Program-made: the position numbers and the translations under genes
Part shown: one piece after another, positions 56,771-63,256 of the stretch
Numbering within the stretch: position 1 is the stretch's first letter
Layout of the letters: each line of letters opens with the position of its first letter
Notes under the pieces: model-generated
What the model was told of the DNA's origin: nothing
Databases searched by the model: none
The model's input: the letters and a program-made list of their open reading frames with translations, nothing else
DNA from: Arachidicoccus soli
GTDB taxonomy: Bacteria; Bacteroidota; Bacteroidia; Chitinophagales; Chitinophagaceae
Length of the DNA stretch: 64,000 bases
Assembly (NCBI RefSeq): GCF_003600625.1
Contig: NZ_CP032489.1
Location: 3,968,001 to 4,032,000, forward strand
Direction of reading: 5' to 3'

Positions 56771-57955
56771 TTAAAATAGTTCTGCCGGATTAATTGTCAA
56801 AAATTCATCCCATGCCAACCCGCTTTTGCCTACCAATAATATTTTATGAGGCTTATACTGATTTTTAAATTCTTCCATTCCCGAAGTGTTGCCAGCAATT
56901 CCGCTTTTCACTTCAATGCCGATAATCTTGCCCCGCTTTTCTATCACAAAATCCACTTCACTATACCTGTGCCGCCAATAATAAACTTTAAAATTTTCCG
57001 TAAGGGAATAATTGATTAAATGCGCTCCGATAGCGGATTCTACAATTCTGCCCCTCTCTGCCGTATTTTCCTGGATTTCTTGAAATAGTTTCGCTCGTTG
57101 TGCGCTGATAAGCGCCGTGTTATGCACCTGGAATTTAGGACTTGATGCACGCTTGCGAATGATGTCCGCAGCATAAATTTCTATACCAGCCAATAATCCT
57201 GCCGTATCCAACAAATCCAAATAATGTGAAAGCGTTGTCGTATTGCCTGCATCTTGCAATTGCCCCTGCATTTTGGTATAAGAAAGTATTTGACCCGAAT
57301 ACAGGCATCCTAATTCAAATAAACGTTTCATAAGGGCAGGTTTATCTACTCTTGTAAGCATCAATATATCTTTGGATATACTTGTTTCAATCAAAGAATC
57401 GCTTACATAGCGTTTCCATCTTTCCTCGTCATCAATCAATGCGGCAGAACCCGGATAACCGCCGAACCAAGCGTATTGGTTTGCATTCCATCCGAAAGCT
57501 GTTTGCATTTCCGAAAAACTCCAATGTCCCAAATAAATACTTTCAAAACGACCTGCCAATGACTCCGTTAAACCGCGCTGCAGCAACAATCTGGATGAGC
57601 CTAATAAGATTACTTTGATATTCGTTGAAGTTCTGCTGTCCTCGTCCCAAAGACGCTTGACAATCTCGCTCCAATTATCTATTTTTTGGATTTCGTCTAT
57701 AATCAGTAAAAATTCCGTTGCATTATTTTGCTGCATTCTCAATCTGGCTGTTTCCCAAATCTGCTCAATCCAAATCGTATTTACCGATGCAACAGCATCG
57801 GCGGATTCAAAGAGATAAGGAAATGTAATCTTTTTAGCCAATTGTGTAACCAATGTGGTTTTACCTACCTGTCTTGGGCCTACCAATACTTGTATATGTT
57901 TTCTTGCTTCATTGATGCGTTTTGCAAGTGTTTGTAACTGAATTCTCTCGTACAT
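56771..57955 (-). CDS. AAA ATPase with DUF4143 and nuclease-like C terminus (first copy)
   Basis: The 394-residue protein has Walker A GPRQVGKT at residues 26-33, Walker B LLIIDEIQKI near 82-91, and the sensor-like VILLGSSRLLLQRGLTESLAGRFE. A DUF4143 region follows, with a winged-helix-like middle. The C terminus SEVDFVIEKRGKIIGIEVKSG fits a PD-(D/E)xK-type fold (Asp, then ExK). The family is common on mobile DNA and its cellular job is not settled; roles in DNA binding or defence have been proposed. It stands alone, with a tandem operator-like site right upstream, and is not a close copy of the second ATPase. Confidence 0.9.
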   Translation of the reverse strand: MYERIQLQTLAKRINEARKHIQVLVGPRQVGKTTLVTQLAKKITFPYLFESADAVASVNTIWIEQIWETARLRMQQNNATEFLLIIDEIQKIDNWSEIVKRLWDEDSRTSTNIKVILLGSSRLLLQRGLTESLAGRFESIYLGHWSFSEMQTAFGWNANQYAWFGGYPGSAALIDDEERWKRYVSDSLIETSISKDILMLTRVDKPALMKRLFELGCLYSGQILSYTKMQGQLQDAGNTTTLSHYLDLLDTAGLLAGIEIYAADIIRKRASSPKFQVHNTALISAQRAKLFQEIQENTAERGRIVESAIGAHLINYSLTENFKVYYWRHRYSEVDFVIEKRGKIIGIEVKSGIAGNTSGMEEFKNQYKPHKILLVGKSGLAWDEFLTINPAELF

Positions 57956-57965
57956 ATTTTACAAA

Positions 57966-58007
57966 TTACTCAATATAATGAGTAAAATTACTCAATATTC
58001 TGAATAA
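57966..58007. promoter_or_regulatory. Tandem palindromic operator upstream of the first DUF4143 ATPase
   Basis: Two palindromes TTACTCA-N6-TGAGTAA (57966-57985) and TTACTCA-N6-TGAATAA (57988-58007) are spaced 22 bp centre to centre, two helical turns. The nearer one is 10 bp from the start codon at 57955. This is what cooperative binding of a dimeric repressor would need. The IS left end is only 21 bp beyond. Confidence 0.6.
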
Positions 58008-58028
58008 AATGTTTTTTTCAATATTAAA

Positions 58029-58054
58029 CTATAACCCTAAAAGAATTAGGTAAT
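58029..58054 (+). repeat. Left inverted repeat of the IS
   Basis: CTATAACCCTAAAAGAATTA then GGTAAT. It is the inverted counterpart of 59640-59666. Confidence 0.9.
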
Positions 58055-58142
58055 CGAGGTCAATAAGATGTAGAGAAATAATAGGAAATACTTGTTTTCT
58101 ATTATTTTTTTCTTTTATTTTGGATTACCTAAATAGGTTATA

Positions 58143-59648
58143 ATGAAAAAAGCAACAAAACCTACAAGTTCCCACCCGCAATGGGTAACTAAACACAAGC
58201 AATCGGGAACGGAGATAAAAAAAATCAATGGCAGGTATTACCTGTATGCAGTAACTTCCAGATACGATAAATCAATCGGCAGGGCAAAGAAAATATCATT
58301 AGGTATATTAGGCAGTATCAGCGAAACAGAAGGGTTTATACCATCAGAGAAGAAATCTTTGCGTGAAAAAGCCGGTAAAACCTATTGCGGCAAAGAAGCT
58401 TTCGCCGTAGAATACGGTTATGCCTTCTGGCTTATGGCCTTATTGGAAGATGCAAATATTTTACCCCGGCTTCAAACACTATTTCCCGATTTATGGCAAT
58501 TTATTGTTTCAATGGTTTATTGCCGTACAGCTTATCAAAGCCCTTTAAAAAACGTTCCTTTTCATCTGGAGCACGCTGACATTTGCCAACAACTCGGATG
58601 GGAAATATCTTTAAGCGATCAAAAGATGAGTGATTTTCTTTTTAATCTCGGTACTAAAGAAGCCTCCATTCACGCCTATTTAGAACCGTCAAAGAAGAAC
58701 CGTACCTGCGTATTGGTAGATGCGACAGATATTGTCAGTCATTCTAAGAATATACCCATTGTAGAAAAAGGATATAACGCCCGAATGGATTTTAGCCCTC
58801 AGTTTGTCTTACTGTACTTATATGATGCAGCCACACTCCAACCCTTATATTACCGTATTATTCCTGGGAACATCAGAGAAGTAACCGCCATGAAGAACAC
58901 CATAGCTGCCAGCGGCATCCAGCAATGTATATTTATAGCGGATAAAGGATTTTTCAGCGAAAACAATATAGCGTCTTTAGAAGCAGCCCAATTGCAGTAC
59001 ATTATCCCTTTAAGAAGAGGCAACAAGCACATTGCTTACAATGAGTTGAAGGATATAGAACTGGGCGACAATCATTTTGAATACGCAAAACGGCATATAT
59101 TCTTTACCACCCCCTCTCCAACAGCAGCAGGCAGGACAGTTTGCCTTTATTTGGACGGTATGCTCAAAGAGCAGGAAAAGAATGATTATTTATCAAGAAT
59201 AAGTTCTGTCCCCGAATATTATGACAAGGAGGACTTTAAAAATAAAGTCGGCAGAATGGGAACACTTGGAATTATACATAATACTTCCATGAATGCCGAA
59301 GATATTTATCTTGAATACAAGCAAAGAGGAGATATAGAGCAGTTCTTTGACCAGCTCAAAAACACATTATCTGCATCTTCCTCTTACATGCAGCGGGAAG
59401 AATCATTGAAGGGCTGGATGTTCATTAACCATATCAGCATGGAGGTTATTTACAAAATCTATCAAATGTTAAAAACCACACCACTCAATAAAAAACAAAA
59501 CCTCAACCATAAATACTCCATCGCAGATACAATAGCGCATATGAAAACAATTAAGAAAATAAGATTCTCTCAAAATGAATTCATCATTACGGAAACCGAT
59601 AAAATGACCAGAATATTATTGGATAAACTGAAAATTTCTATTACCTAA
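58143..59648 (+). CDS. IS1634-family (IS4-like) DDE transposase
   Basis: The 501-residue transposase has the first catalytic Asp in CVLVDATDIVSHSKN and the second in CIFIADKGFFSENNI. The Glu is within the YREK signature YKQRGDIEQFFDQLK (Y-2-R-3-E-6-K). The N-terminal region KKINGRYYLYAVTSRYDKSIGRAKKISLGILGSI is typical of the IS1634/IS4 group. The frame is uninterrupted, so it is probably active. It lies between the inverted repeats, with its stop codon overlapping the right repeat. Confidence 0.95.
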   Translation: MKKATKPTSSHPQWVTKHKQSGTEIKKINGRYYLYAVTSRYDKSIGRAKKISLGILGSISETEGFIPSEKKSLREKAGKTYCGKEAFAVEYGYAFWLMALLEDANILPRLQTLFPDLWQFIVSMVYCRTAYQSPLKNVPFHLEHADICQQLGWEISLSDQKMSDFLFNLGTKEASIHAYLEPSKKNRTCVLVDATDIVSHSKNIPIVEKGYNARMDFSPQFVLLYLYDAATLQPLYYRIIPGNIREVTAMKNTIAASGIQQCIFIADKGFFSENNIASLEAAQLQYIIPLRRGNKHIAYNELKDIELGDNHFEYAKRHIFFTTPSPTAAGRTVCLYLDGMLKEQEKNDYLSRISSVPEYYDKEDFKNKVGRMGTLGIIHNTSMNAEDIYLEYKQRGDIEQFFDQLKNTLSASSSYMQREESLKGWMFINHISMEVIYKIYQMLKTTPLNKKQNLNHKYSIADTIAHMKTIKKIRFSQNEFIITETDKMTRILLDKLKISIT

Positions 59649-59666
59649 AATTCTTTAGGGTTATAG
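59640..59666 (+). repeat. Right inverted repeat of the IS
   Basis: ATTACCTAAAATTCTTTAGG then GTTATAG. It mirrors 58029-58054 and carries the transposase stop codon. Confidence 0.9.
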
Positions 59667-59745
59667 ATTAAATGTTATGTTTACTCTGGCTATAATTGTC
59701 AACCTAAGAATGACCTGATTTCCTTTATAATACTTCTTACGTTAA

Positions 59746-59774
59746 TGAGCCGAATAGCCTGAATAATCGGCTCA
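59746..59774. repeat. 29-bp palindromic repeat, copy A
   Basis: TGAGCCGAATA, seven variable bases, then TAATCGGCTCA. The same 29-bp unit is found at 61201-61229 and 61897-61925. It lies directly behind the degraded HEPN tail, as copy C lies behind the intact HEPN gene. Confidence 0.85.
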
Positions 59775-59781
59775 CAAAACC

Positions 59782-59913
59782 TTATGATTCTGAGCCGAAT
59801 AAATCGAATAAATATTCTCCGTTAATTGCAAAAATGTTCTGGCCTTGTTTTATAAGATTGCTGATTCCATCTTTAGAAGTCCAGCTTATGTGTTTTTTAG
59901 GTATCCCGATTAA
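59782..59913 (-). pseudogene. Degraded C-terminal remnant of a second HEPN gene
   Basis: On the minus strand this region ends NGEYLFDLFGSES, compared with TEEYLSDLFGPKL at the end of the intact HEPN gene, and shares NLIKQ upstream. The DNA similarity with 61897-62016 runs through the 29-bp repeat and about 120 bp in total. A one-base loss and a one-base gain shift the frame between the shared parts. The N-terminal two thirds and any MNT partner are missing. Confidence 0.72.
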
Positions 59914-59948
59914 TCATTATTTGGGTTTGTGAACCTATAAAATTATGA

Positions 59949-61091
59949 TTATTTAGGTTTATAAGCGACCCAATCCAAATAATTTTGTTGATGAATAATA
60001 TCATAAACTGCATTGGGATATGCACTAAGAAAAGCTGTAGGTTTTTTGATTTTGGCATTGCCCCATTTACATTCCATAGCTTTAAGATGCTGTTTGTTGT
60101 CCAGTTCCAAAAAATCAATTTCCTGATTGTCATAAGTGCGCCAGAAAAAGTATTGGGGGAAATATTGATGATAAGTGTTTACTTTAATTCTTTCACTTAA
60201 AATATATTGTTCCCAGAGTTGTCCAACGTCATTTCTTGCAGCTAAAGGATTAAAATTAGAAATAATGGCATTACGAATGCCATTATCATAGAAAAACCAT
60301 TTTTTCCTTTTGCTGATTTCTTTTCTCAAATTATTGCTGTATCCGGATAACGGGAAAATAATAAAGACCTTAGAAAGTAAATCAAGATAGCGGTCAACTG
60401 TTGCCCGGCTAATCTGCAAGCTATTACCCAGTTCAACTGTATTAACTTCACTACCTACCTGCCAAGCTAGCATTTGCAGCAGACGGTACAAAATATCTGC
60501 TCCCTTGATTTTTTCATAAGAAAGTACGTCTTTCAGCAAGTAACTGTTCACAAGGTGCTTCAGGTAAATTTCCTTTTCATTATCATCATTAAGATGCCAT
60601 AATTCGGGATATGAACCATAAATAAGGCGTTGTTCCAGATTTCGCGTGGTGGTCAAATAATCTTCTATCTGTGATAGCTCTATTTGTGCAATTGGGTATA
60701 AGGTGAAAACAACAGAGCGTCCAACCAAAGGTTCGCCAGAAAATGACTGCAAGTCAAAGCTGCTGCTTCCAGTCGCAATAATAGTAATACCTTTAATATT
60801 GTCTATTATGAACTTTAATATCATACCAATATTAGGAACTGCCTGCGCTTCGTCTATAATGATAAGTTTCTTACCGGCTATCAGACGGACATAATTAGAA
60901 AGCGTTCGATCCTGTAAAAGAGAGGCCACTTGTAAATCTTCGCCCTGTAGCAATAATAAAGATGGGTATTTGCCGACAATATTTTCTACTATGGTAGATT
61001 TGCCGGTTCTTCGGGTACCGTATAATAGCACAACTTTCTGCTTTCCTATTTGCGCTTCAATCTGTTGTTGTATTAAACGTGGGATGTCCAT
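59949..61091 (-). CDS. AAA ATPase with DUF4143 (second copy)
   Basis: The 380-residue protein has Walker A GTRRTGKS at residues 25-32, Walker B LIIIDEAQAV and the sensor region IIATGSSSFDLQSFSGEPLVGRSVVF. DUF4143 follows with a helix-turn-helix-like VNTVELGNSLQISRATVDRYLDLL. The C terminus QEIDFLELDNKQHLKAMECKWG has an Asp/ExK-like arrangement (ECK). It is the same architecture as the ATPase at 56771-57955 but only distantly similar. It lies alone, with a 28-bp palindrome 13 bp before its start. Confidence 0.9.
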   Translation of the reverse strand: MDIPRLIQQQIEAQIGKQKVVLLYGTRRTGKSTIVENIVGKYPSLLLLQGEDLQVASLLQDRTLSNYVRLIAGKKLIIIDEAQAVPNIGMILKFIIDNIKGITIIATGSSSFDLQSFSGEPLVGRSVVFTLYPIAQIELSQIEDYLTTTRNLEQRLIYGSYPELWHLNDDNEKEIYLKHLVNSYLLKDVLSYEKIKGADILYRLLQMLAWQVGSEVNTVELGNSLQISRATVDRYLDLLSKVFIIFPLSGYSNNLRKEISKRKKWFFYDNGIRNAIISNFNPLAARNDVGQLWEQYILSERIKVNTYHQYFPQYFFWRTYDNQEIDFLELDNKQHLKAMECKWGNAKIKKPTAFLSAYPNAVYDIIHQQNYLDWVAYKPK

Positions 61092-61104
61092 TTTTCACTC
61101 ATGT

Positions 61105-61132
61105 TTGACGCAATTTACATTAATTACGTCAA
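61105..61132. promoter_or_regulatory. 28-bp palindromic operator upstream of the second DUF4143 ATPase
   Basis: Half-sites TTGACGCAATT and AATTACGTCAA differ from perfect symmetry at one position and are separated by 6 bases. The site is 13 bp before the start codon at 61091, placed to block transcription or translation start. Confidence 0.6.
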
Positions 61133-61200
61133 TCAAAAATCTTAATTTTTATAAAAAGTGCAATTGTGTGCTTTTAATTATAGTAAAATAACGAAAAATA

Positions 61201-61229
61201 TGAGCCGAATAATTGAAATAATCGGCTCA
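61201..61229. repeat. 29-bp palindromic repeat, copy B
   Basis: Same TGAGCCGAATA...TAATCGGCTCA unit as copies A and C, but with a different centre. Unlike A and C it does not follow a HEPN sequence. Confidence 0.85.
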
Positions 61230-61440
61230 AATGCTATATAAAACTCTCTAGTTTAACCGCAAATAAGGTTAAAGCATGCTGTGAGATAATTAAGAATTGG
61301 ATCGTTTGACGGTAAAATAATTAAAACGTCCAACAAAATGCCTGCAAGCTATTTTTTTAAACTTATTATCTCATTAAAATTAATGCCACCAACATTGGAT
61401 TTTAATTCAAGATTATCAACGTCCCAGTTATAGGGTGAAG

Positions 61441-61662
61441 TCAATTTTTGCTCGCCTTTTTCTTGTTTTTAAACACAGGACGAGCGTTACCGCCTTTCAA
61501 TTTGGCCAGTTCATCCGCTTGTTCTTGAATCCTTTTCGCCTGTTCGTCATTGCGCTGGCTCAAAACCTCTACTGCATCAACTAGAATCTCCAGTGCTTTG
61601 CGGAGTTCATTAATGTCGTCAATTTTTGCAAACTGCATGGTTTTGATACGATCAAGAATCAT
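61441..61662 (-). CDS. Small coiled-coil protein, possibly a transposase N-terminal remnant
   Basis: The 73-residue frame (or 65 from the internal ATG at 61638) is a single coiled coil ending RIQEQADELAKLKGGNARPV then KNKKKASKN. The LAKLKGGxxRPxxK pattern resembles the N-terminal region of some IS66-like/ISNCY transposases, so this may be a truncated transposase. It may also be a genuine small protein. A GGGAT-N4-ATCCC palindrome (61664-61677) abuts the start. Low certainty. Confidence 0.4.
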   Translation of the reverse strand: MILDRIKTMQFAKIDDINELRKALEILVDAVEVLSQRNDEQAKRIQEQADELAKLKGGNARPVFKNKKKASKN

Positions 61663-61809
61663 AGGGATAAAGATCCCAATTAAATCGATAAAAAAATAAG
61701 GTGGGGATATCTATCGCCAACTATATTAAAACATCTCTACATATTTAACGAATGTGGATAACATACGTCGATTTCTCAAGTTTCCCCGGACTTTTTGAGG
61801 GGATACAAG

Positions 61810-61878
61810 TGTCCGCCGTTTGTATTTGCCCTTTCAGGCAGTTGGCGAATTTTAGTTATAAAATCCTTTTCGTAAAGG
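61810..61878. repeat. 70-bp direct repeat, right copy
   Basis: Starts TGTCCGCCGTTTGTATTT and ends near GTAAAGG. It matches 56681-56750 at about 89% identity. No tRNA fragment precedes this copy. Confidence 0.8.
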
Positions 61879-61896
61879 TAAAAAATAATTAACTAA

Positions 61897-61925
61897 TGAG
61901 CCGAATAGTCCGAATAATCGGCTCA
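61897..61925. repeat. 29-bp palindromic repeat, copy C
   Basis: Eight bases from the HEPN stop codon on the minus strand. The stem TGAGCCGA/TCGGCTCA followed by TTAGTTAATTATTTTTT on the minus strand could work as the terminator of the MNT-HEPN pair. Confidence 0.85.
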
Positions 61926-61932
61926 CAAAACC

Positions 61933-62340
61933 CTATAGTTTTGGGCCGAATAAATCAGATAAGTATTCTTCCGTTAATAGCAAAAATGTTCGGGCTTGCT
62001 TTATGAGATTGTCCGCTTCCTCTGTCGTAATCTCTGCATCAAAATCATAATCGGCATTCTGTCGATTATCAAACAATAAGCTCGCAATGTCTGATGCTTT
62101 CTGTGGGATAAGACCGTTTTTAATAAACAGTTCGGTAAATTTTGTTTTTACTCCCTGATGCGTTTTTGCATATACATCTTTTGTGTATAAAAGGGCTGTC
62201 ATGCAATAATAACAAGCATAGTAAGCACGATTAGCTGTTGCAAGTGTAAAACCACCGTTTAAATCGTATTCGGCGTTTTCCAATGCTTCTATTGCTTTAT
62301 CCAAAACTTTTTGGACTTCGGTATTCAAAGGCTTATTCAT
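61933..62340 (-). CDS. HEPN-domain protein, toxin half of a MNT-HEPN pair
   Basis: The 135-residue helical protein has the HEPN features ALENAEYDLNGGFTLATANRAYYACYYCMTALLY and TEEADNLIKQARTFLLLTEEYLSDLF. In HEPN-MNT systems the HEPN protein is an RNase-like toxin and the partner nucleotidyltransferase adds AMP to silence it. Its ATG overlaps the stop of the MNT gene by 4 bp (ATGA), indicating tight coupling. The catalytic R-x4-6-H motif is not seen in full, so activity is uncertain. Confidence 0.88.
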   Translation of the reverse strand: MNKPLNTEVQKVLDKAIEALENAEYDLNGGFTLATANRAYYACYYCMTALLYTKDVYAKTHQGVKTKFTELFIKNGLIPQKASDIASLLFDNRQNADYDFDAEITTEEADNLIKQARTFLLLTEEYLSDLFGPKL

Positions 62341-62660
62341 ATTGTAATACCGTCTTTACGAATTTCTCTGTAAACACCCAACATAGAGGTTTGCTTTTTA
62401 TGAAGCGCTACGGGCAAGGATGATATTGCTACACCATATTTTATGGATAAACGGGAAGAAAGCGGAGATGTTTTTATTAATTCTGCTGAAGCCCTTGTAT
62501 CCGGACTATGGAGCACAATCGCAAAATCTATATCGGATTCTTCGTGATAATCGCCTCTTGCATGAGAGCCGAACAATACCAATTCAGCTAATTCATTACC
62601 ATAAATTTGCTGAAGATTGGTTTTATACTCCTTTGCTATTTGTGCAACACGATTGTCCAT
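62337..62660 (-). CDS. Minimal nucleotidyltransferase (MNT), antitoxin half
   Basis: With ATG at 62660 the product is 107 residues (a GTG two codons upstream overlaps the -7 box and is unlikely). The active site is GSHARGDYHEESDID, an exact GSx10DxD motif. It should transfer AMP (or NMP) to the HEPN partner. It is the first gene of the pair, overlapping hepN by 4 bp. Confidence 0.92.
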   Translation of the reverse strand: MDNRVAQIAKEYKTNLQQIYGNELAELVLFGSHARGDYHEESDIDFAIVLHSPDTRASAELIKTSPLSSRLSIKYGVAISSLPVALHKKQTSMLGVYREIRKDGITI

Positions 62661-62665
62661 AACCA

Positions 62666-62673
62666 CAAAGGTA
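62666..62673 (-). promoter_or_regulatory. -7 promoter element of the MNT-HEPN pair
   Basis: The minus strand reads TACCTTTG, matching TAnnTTTG, and ends 5 bp before the MNT ATG. The transcript would start at or next to the ATG, that is be leaderless or nearly so. No -33 TTG is seen. Confidence 0.45.
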
Positions 62674-62717
62674 AAGAAAATCTGTTTAATGCTGATACTT
62701 CATTACGCTAAACGGCT

Positions 62718-62903
62718 TTAGACTTTTTTGTTTTCCAATATCGCAAGCGCTTCCTTGTTGAAGTTTTTTTGGATAGCATCTTTGGGTTTTACATAAGTAA
62801 AAATCCCCGCTGCTTTTCTTTGATCAGATTCTTTGCCCCATTCAAAGGTGTACCAAACTTTCTGTTTGTTCCTTGACTTTTTGGCTGTGATAATAATACC
62901 CAT
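62718..62903 (-). pseudogene. Truncated tyrosine integrase: arm-binding N-terminal domain only
   Basis: The 61-residue frame matches the N terminus of Bacteroidota phage-type integrases (MGIIITAKKSRNKQKVWYTF, then KPKDAIQKNFNKEALAILENKKV, similar to the arm DNA-binding domain). A stop follows at once, and the core-binding and catalytic RHRY domains are missing. It reads away from tRNA-Leu, the expected place for an integrase next to its attachment site. It shows that the island entered by tRNA-targeted recombination and lost the enzyme. Confidence 0.75.
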
Positions 62904-62930
62904 TTTCTTGAGTTTTTATATCACCAACTG

Positions 62931-62997
62931 TCCGCCATTTGTCCGTCAAAAACAGCGGAAACAAGTGGAAATAAGCGTAAAAAATCACGGCGGACAT
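62931..62997. repeat. Clustered TGTCCGCC motifs between integrase remnant and tRNA
   Basis: TGTCCGCCATTTGTCCGTC at 62931-62949 on the plus strand is followed by TGTCCGCCG on the minus strand (about 62987-62997). With the left-end copy at 56681 they point inward from both island ends. They are candidates for integrase arm sites. Confidence 0.5.
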
Positions 62998-63003
62998 ATT
63001 ATA

Positions 63004-63036
63004 AAAATCCCGTAAGTAATTGACTTACAGGATTTT
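63004..63036 (-). terminator. Terminator after tRNA-Leu
   Basis: On the minus strand, AAAATCC-T-GTAAGT pairs with ACTTAC-G-GGATTTT across a 5-base loop, and T-rich sequence follows. It lies 16 bp past the tRNA 3' end, within the island. Confidence 0.7.
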
Positions 63037-63051
63037 ATAACGGTTTCAGTG

Positions 63052-63135
63052 TGCGGAAGAGGAGATTCGAACTCCCAAGCCCTAACGGGCACTACCACCT
63101 CAAAGTAGCGCGTCTACCAATTTCGCCACCTCCGC
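63052..63135 (-). tRNA. tRNA-Leu(GAG)
   Basis: The 84-base sequence folds into a class II tRNA. The acceptor stem is GCGGAGG/CTTCCGC with discriminator A, and the D-arm contains TTGGTAGACGCG. The 5-bp anticodon stem has the loop TTGAGGT (anticodon GAG). A variable arm TGCCCGTTAGGGC and the T-arm with GTTCGAATC follow. CCA is not encoded. Its 3' end is the island's integration target. Confidence 0.96.
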
Positions 63136-63256
63136 AGGAGCGCAAAAATAAGGTTAAGTTTGCAAACAGAAATATTTTGAACTCCGGTTTTCTTTCGAAA
63201 GAAAAATAATTCTTTGTAAATTGCTTCTTGCAATTTCAAAATTAAAAAACCCAACC

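Larger units (their letters stand above)
58029..59666 (+). mobile_element. Complete IS1634-like insertion sequence
   Basis: The 1638-bp element has terminal inverted repeats of about 26 bp starting CTATAACCCTAAA and ending GGTAAT, differing by small indels. A 6-bp direct target duplication ATTAAA stands outside each end (58023-58028 and 59667-59672). One transposase gene fills it. An intact duplication and open frame point to a fairly recent insertion. Confidence 0.93.
61092..61440. other. 349-bp spacer with operator palindrome, repeat B and a short frame
   Basis: It holds the 61105-61132 palindrome and the 29-bp repeat at 61201-61229. On the minus strand, an open frame from about 61460 to 61350 would read through LTSPYNWDVDNLELKSNVGG. 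That frame has no good start and may be a gene tail. Confidence 0.4.
56626..63074. mobile_element. Decayed integrative island at tRNA-Leu(GAG), 6.4 kb
   Basis: The island is bounded by a 27-bp direct repeat of the tRNA 3' end: 56626-56652 on the left, and 63048-63074 inside the intact tRNA gene on the right, 26 of 27 positions identical. It contains two DUF4143 ATPases, an IS1634-like element, a MNT-HEPN pair, repeats and a truncated integrase beside the tRNA. These are classic marks of tyrosine-recombinase integration into a tRNA gene followed by loss of the integrase. Mobility is now likely lost unless an integrase acts in trans. Confidence 0.85.

Noticed and set aside
56771-61091. Two DUF4143 genes as a recent tandem duplication
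   Set aside because: The proteins share architecture and motifs, but sequence similarity is low, so they are distinct family members.
61201-61930. CRISPR array from the repeated 29-bp units
   Set aside because: The three copies are hundreds to over a thousand bases apart, have variable centres and no regular spacers, and no cas gene is present.
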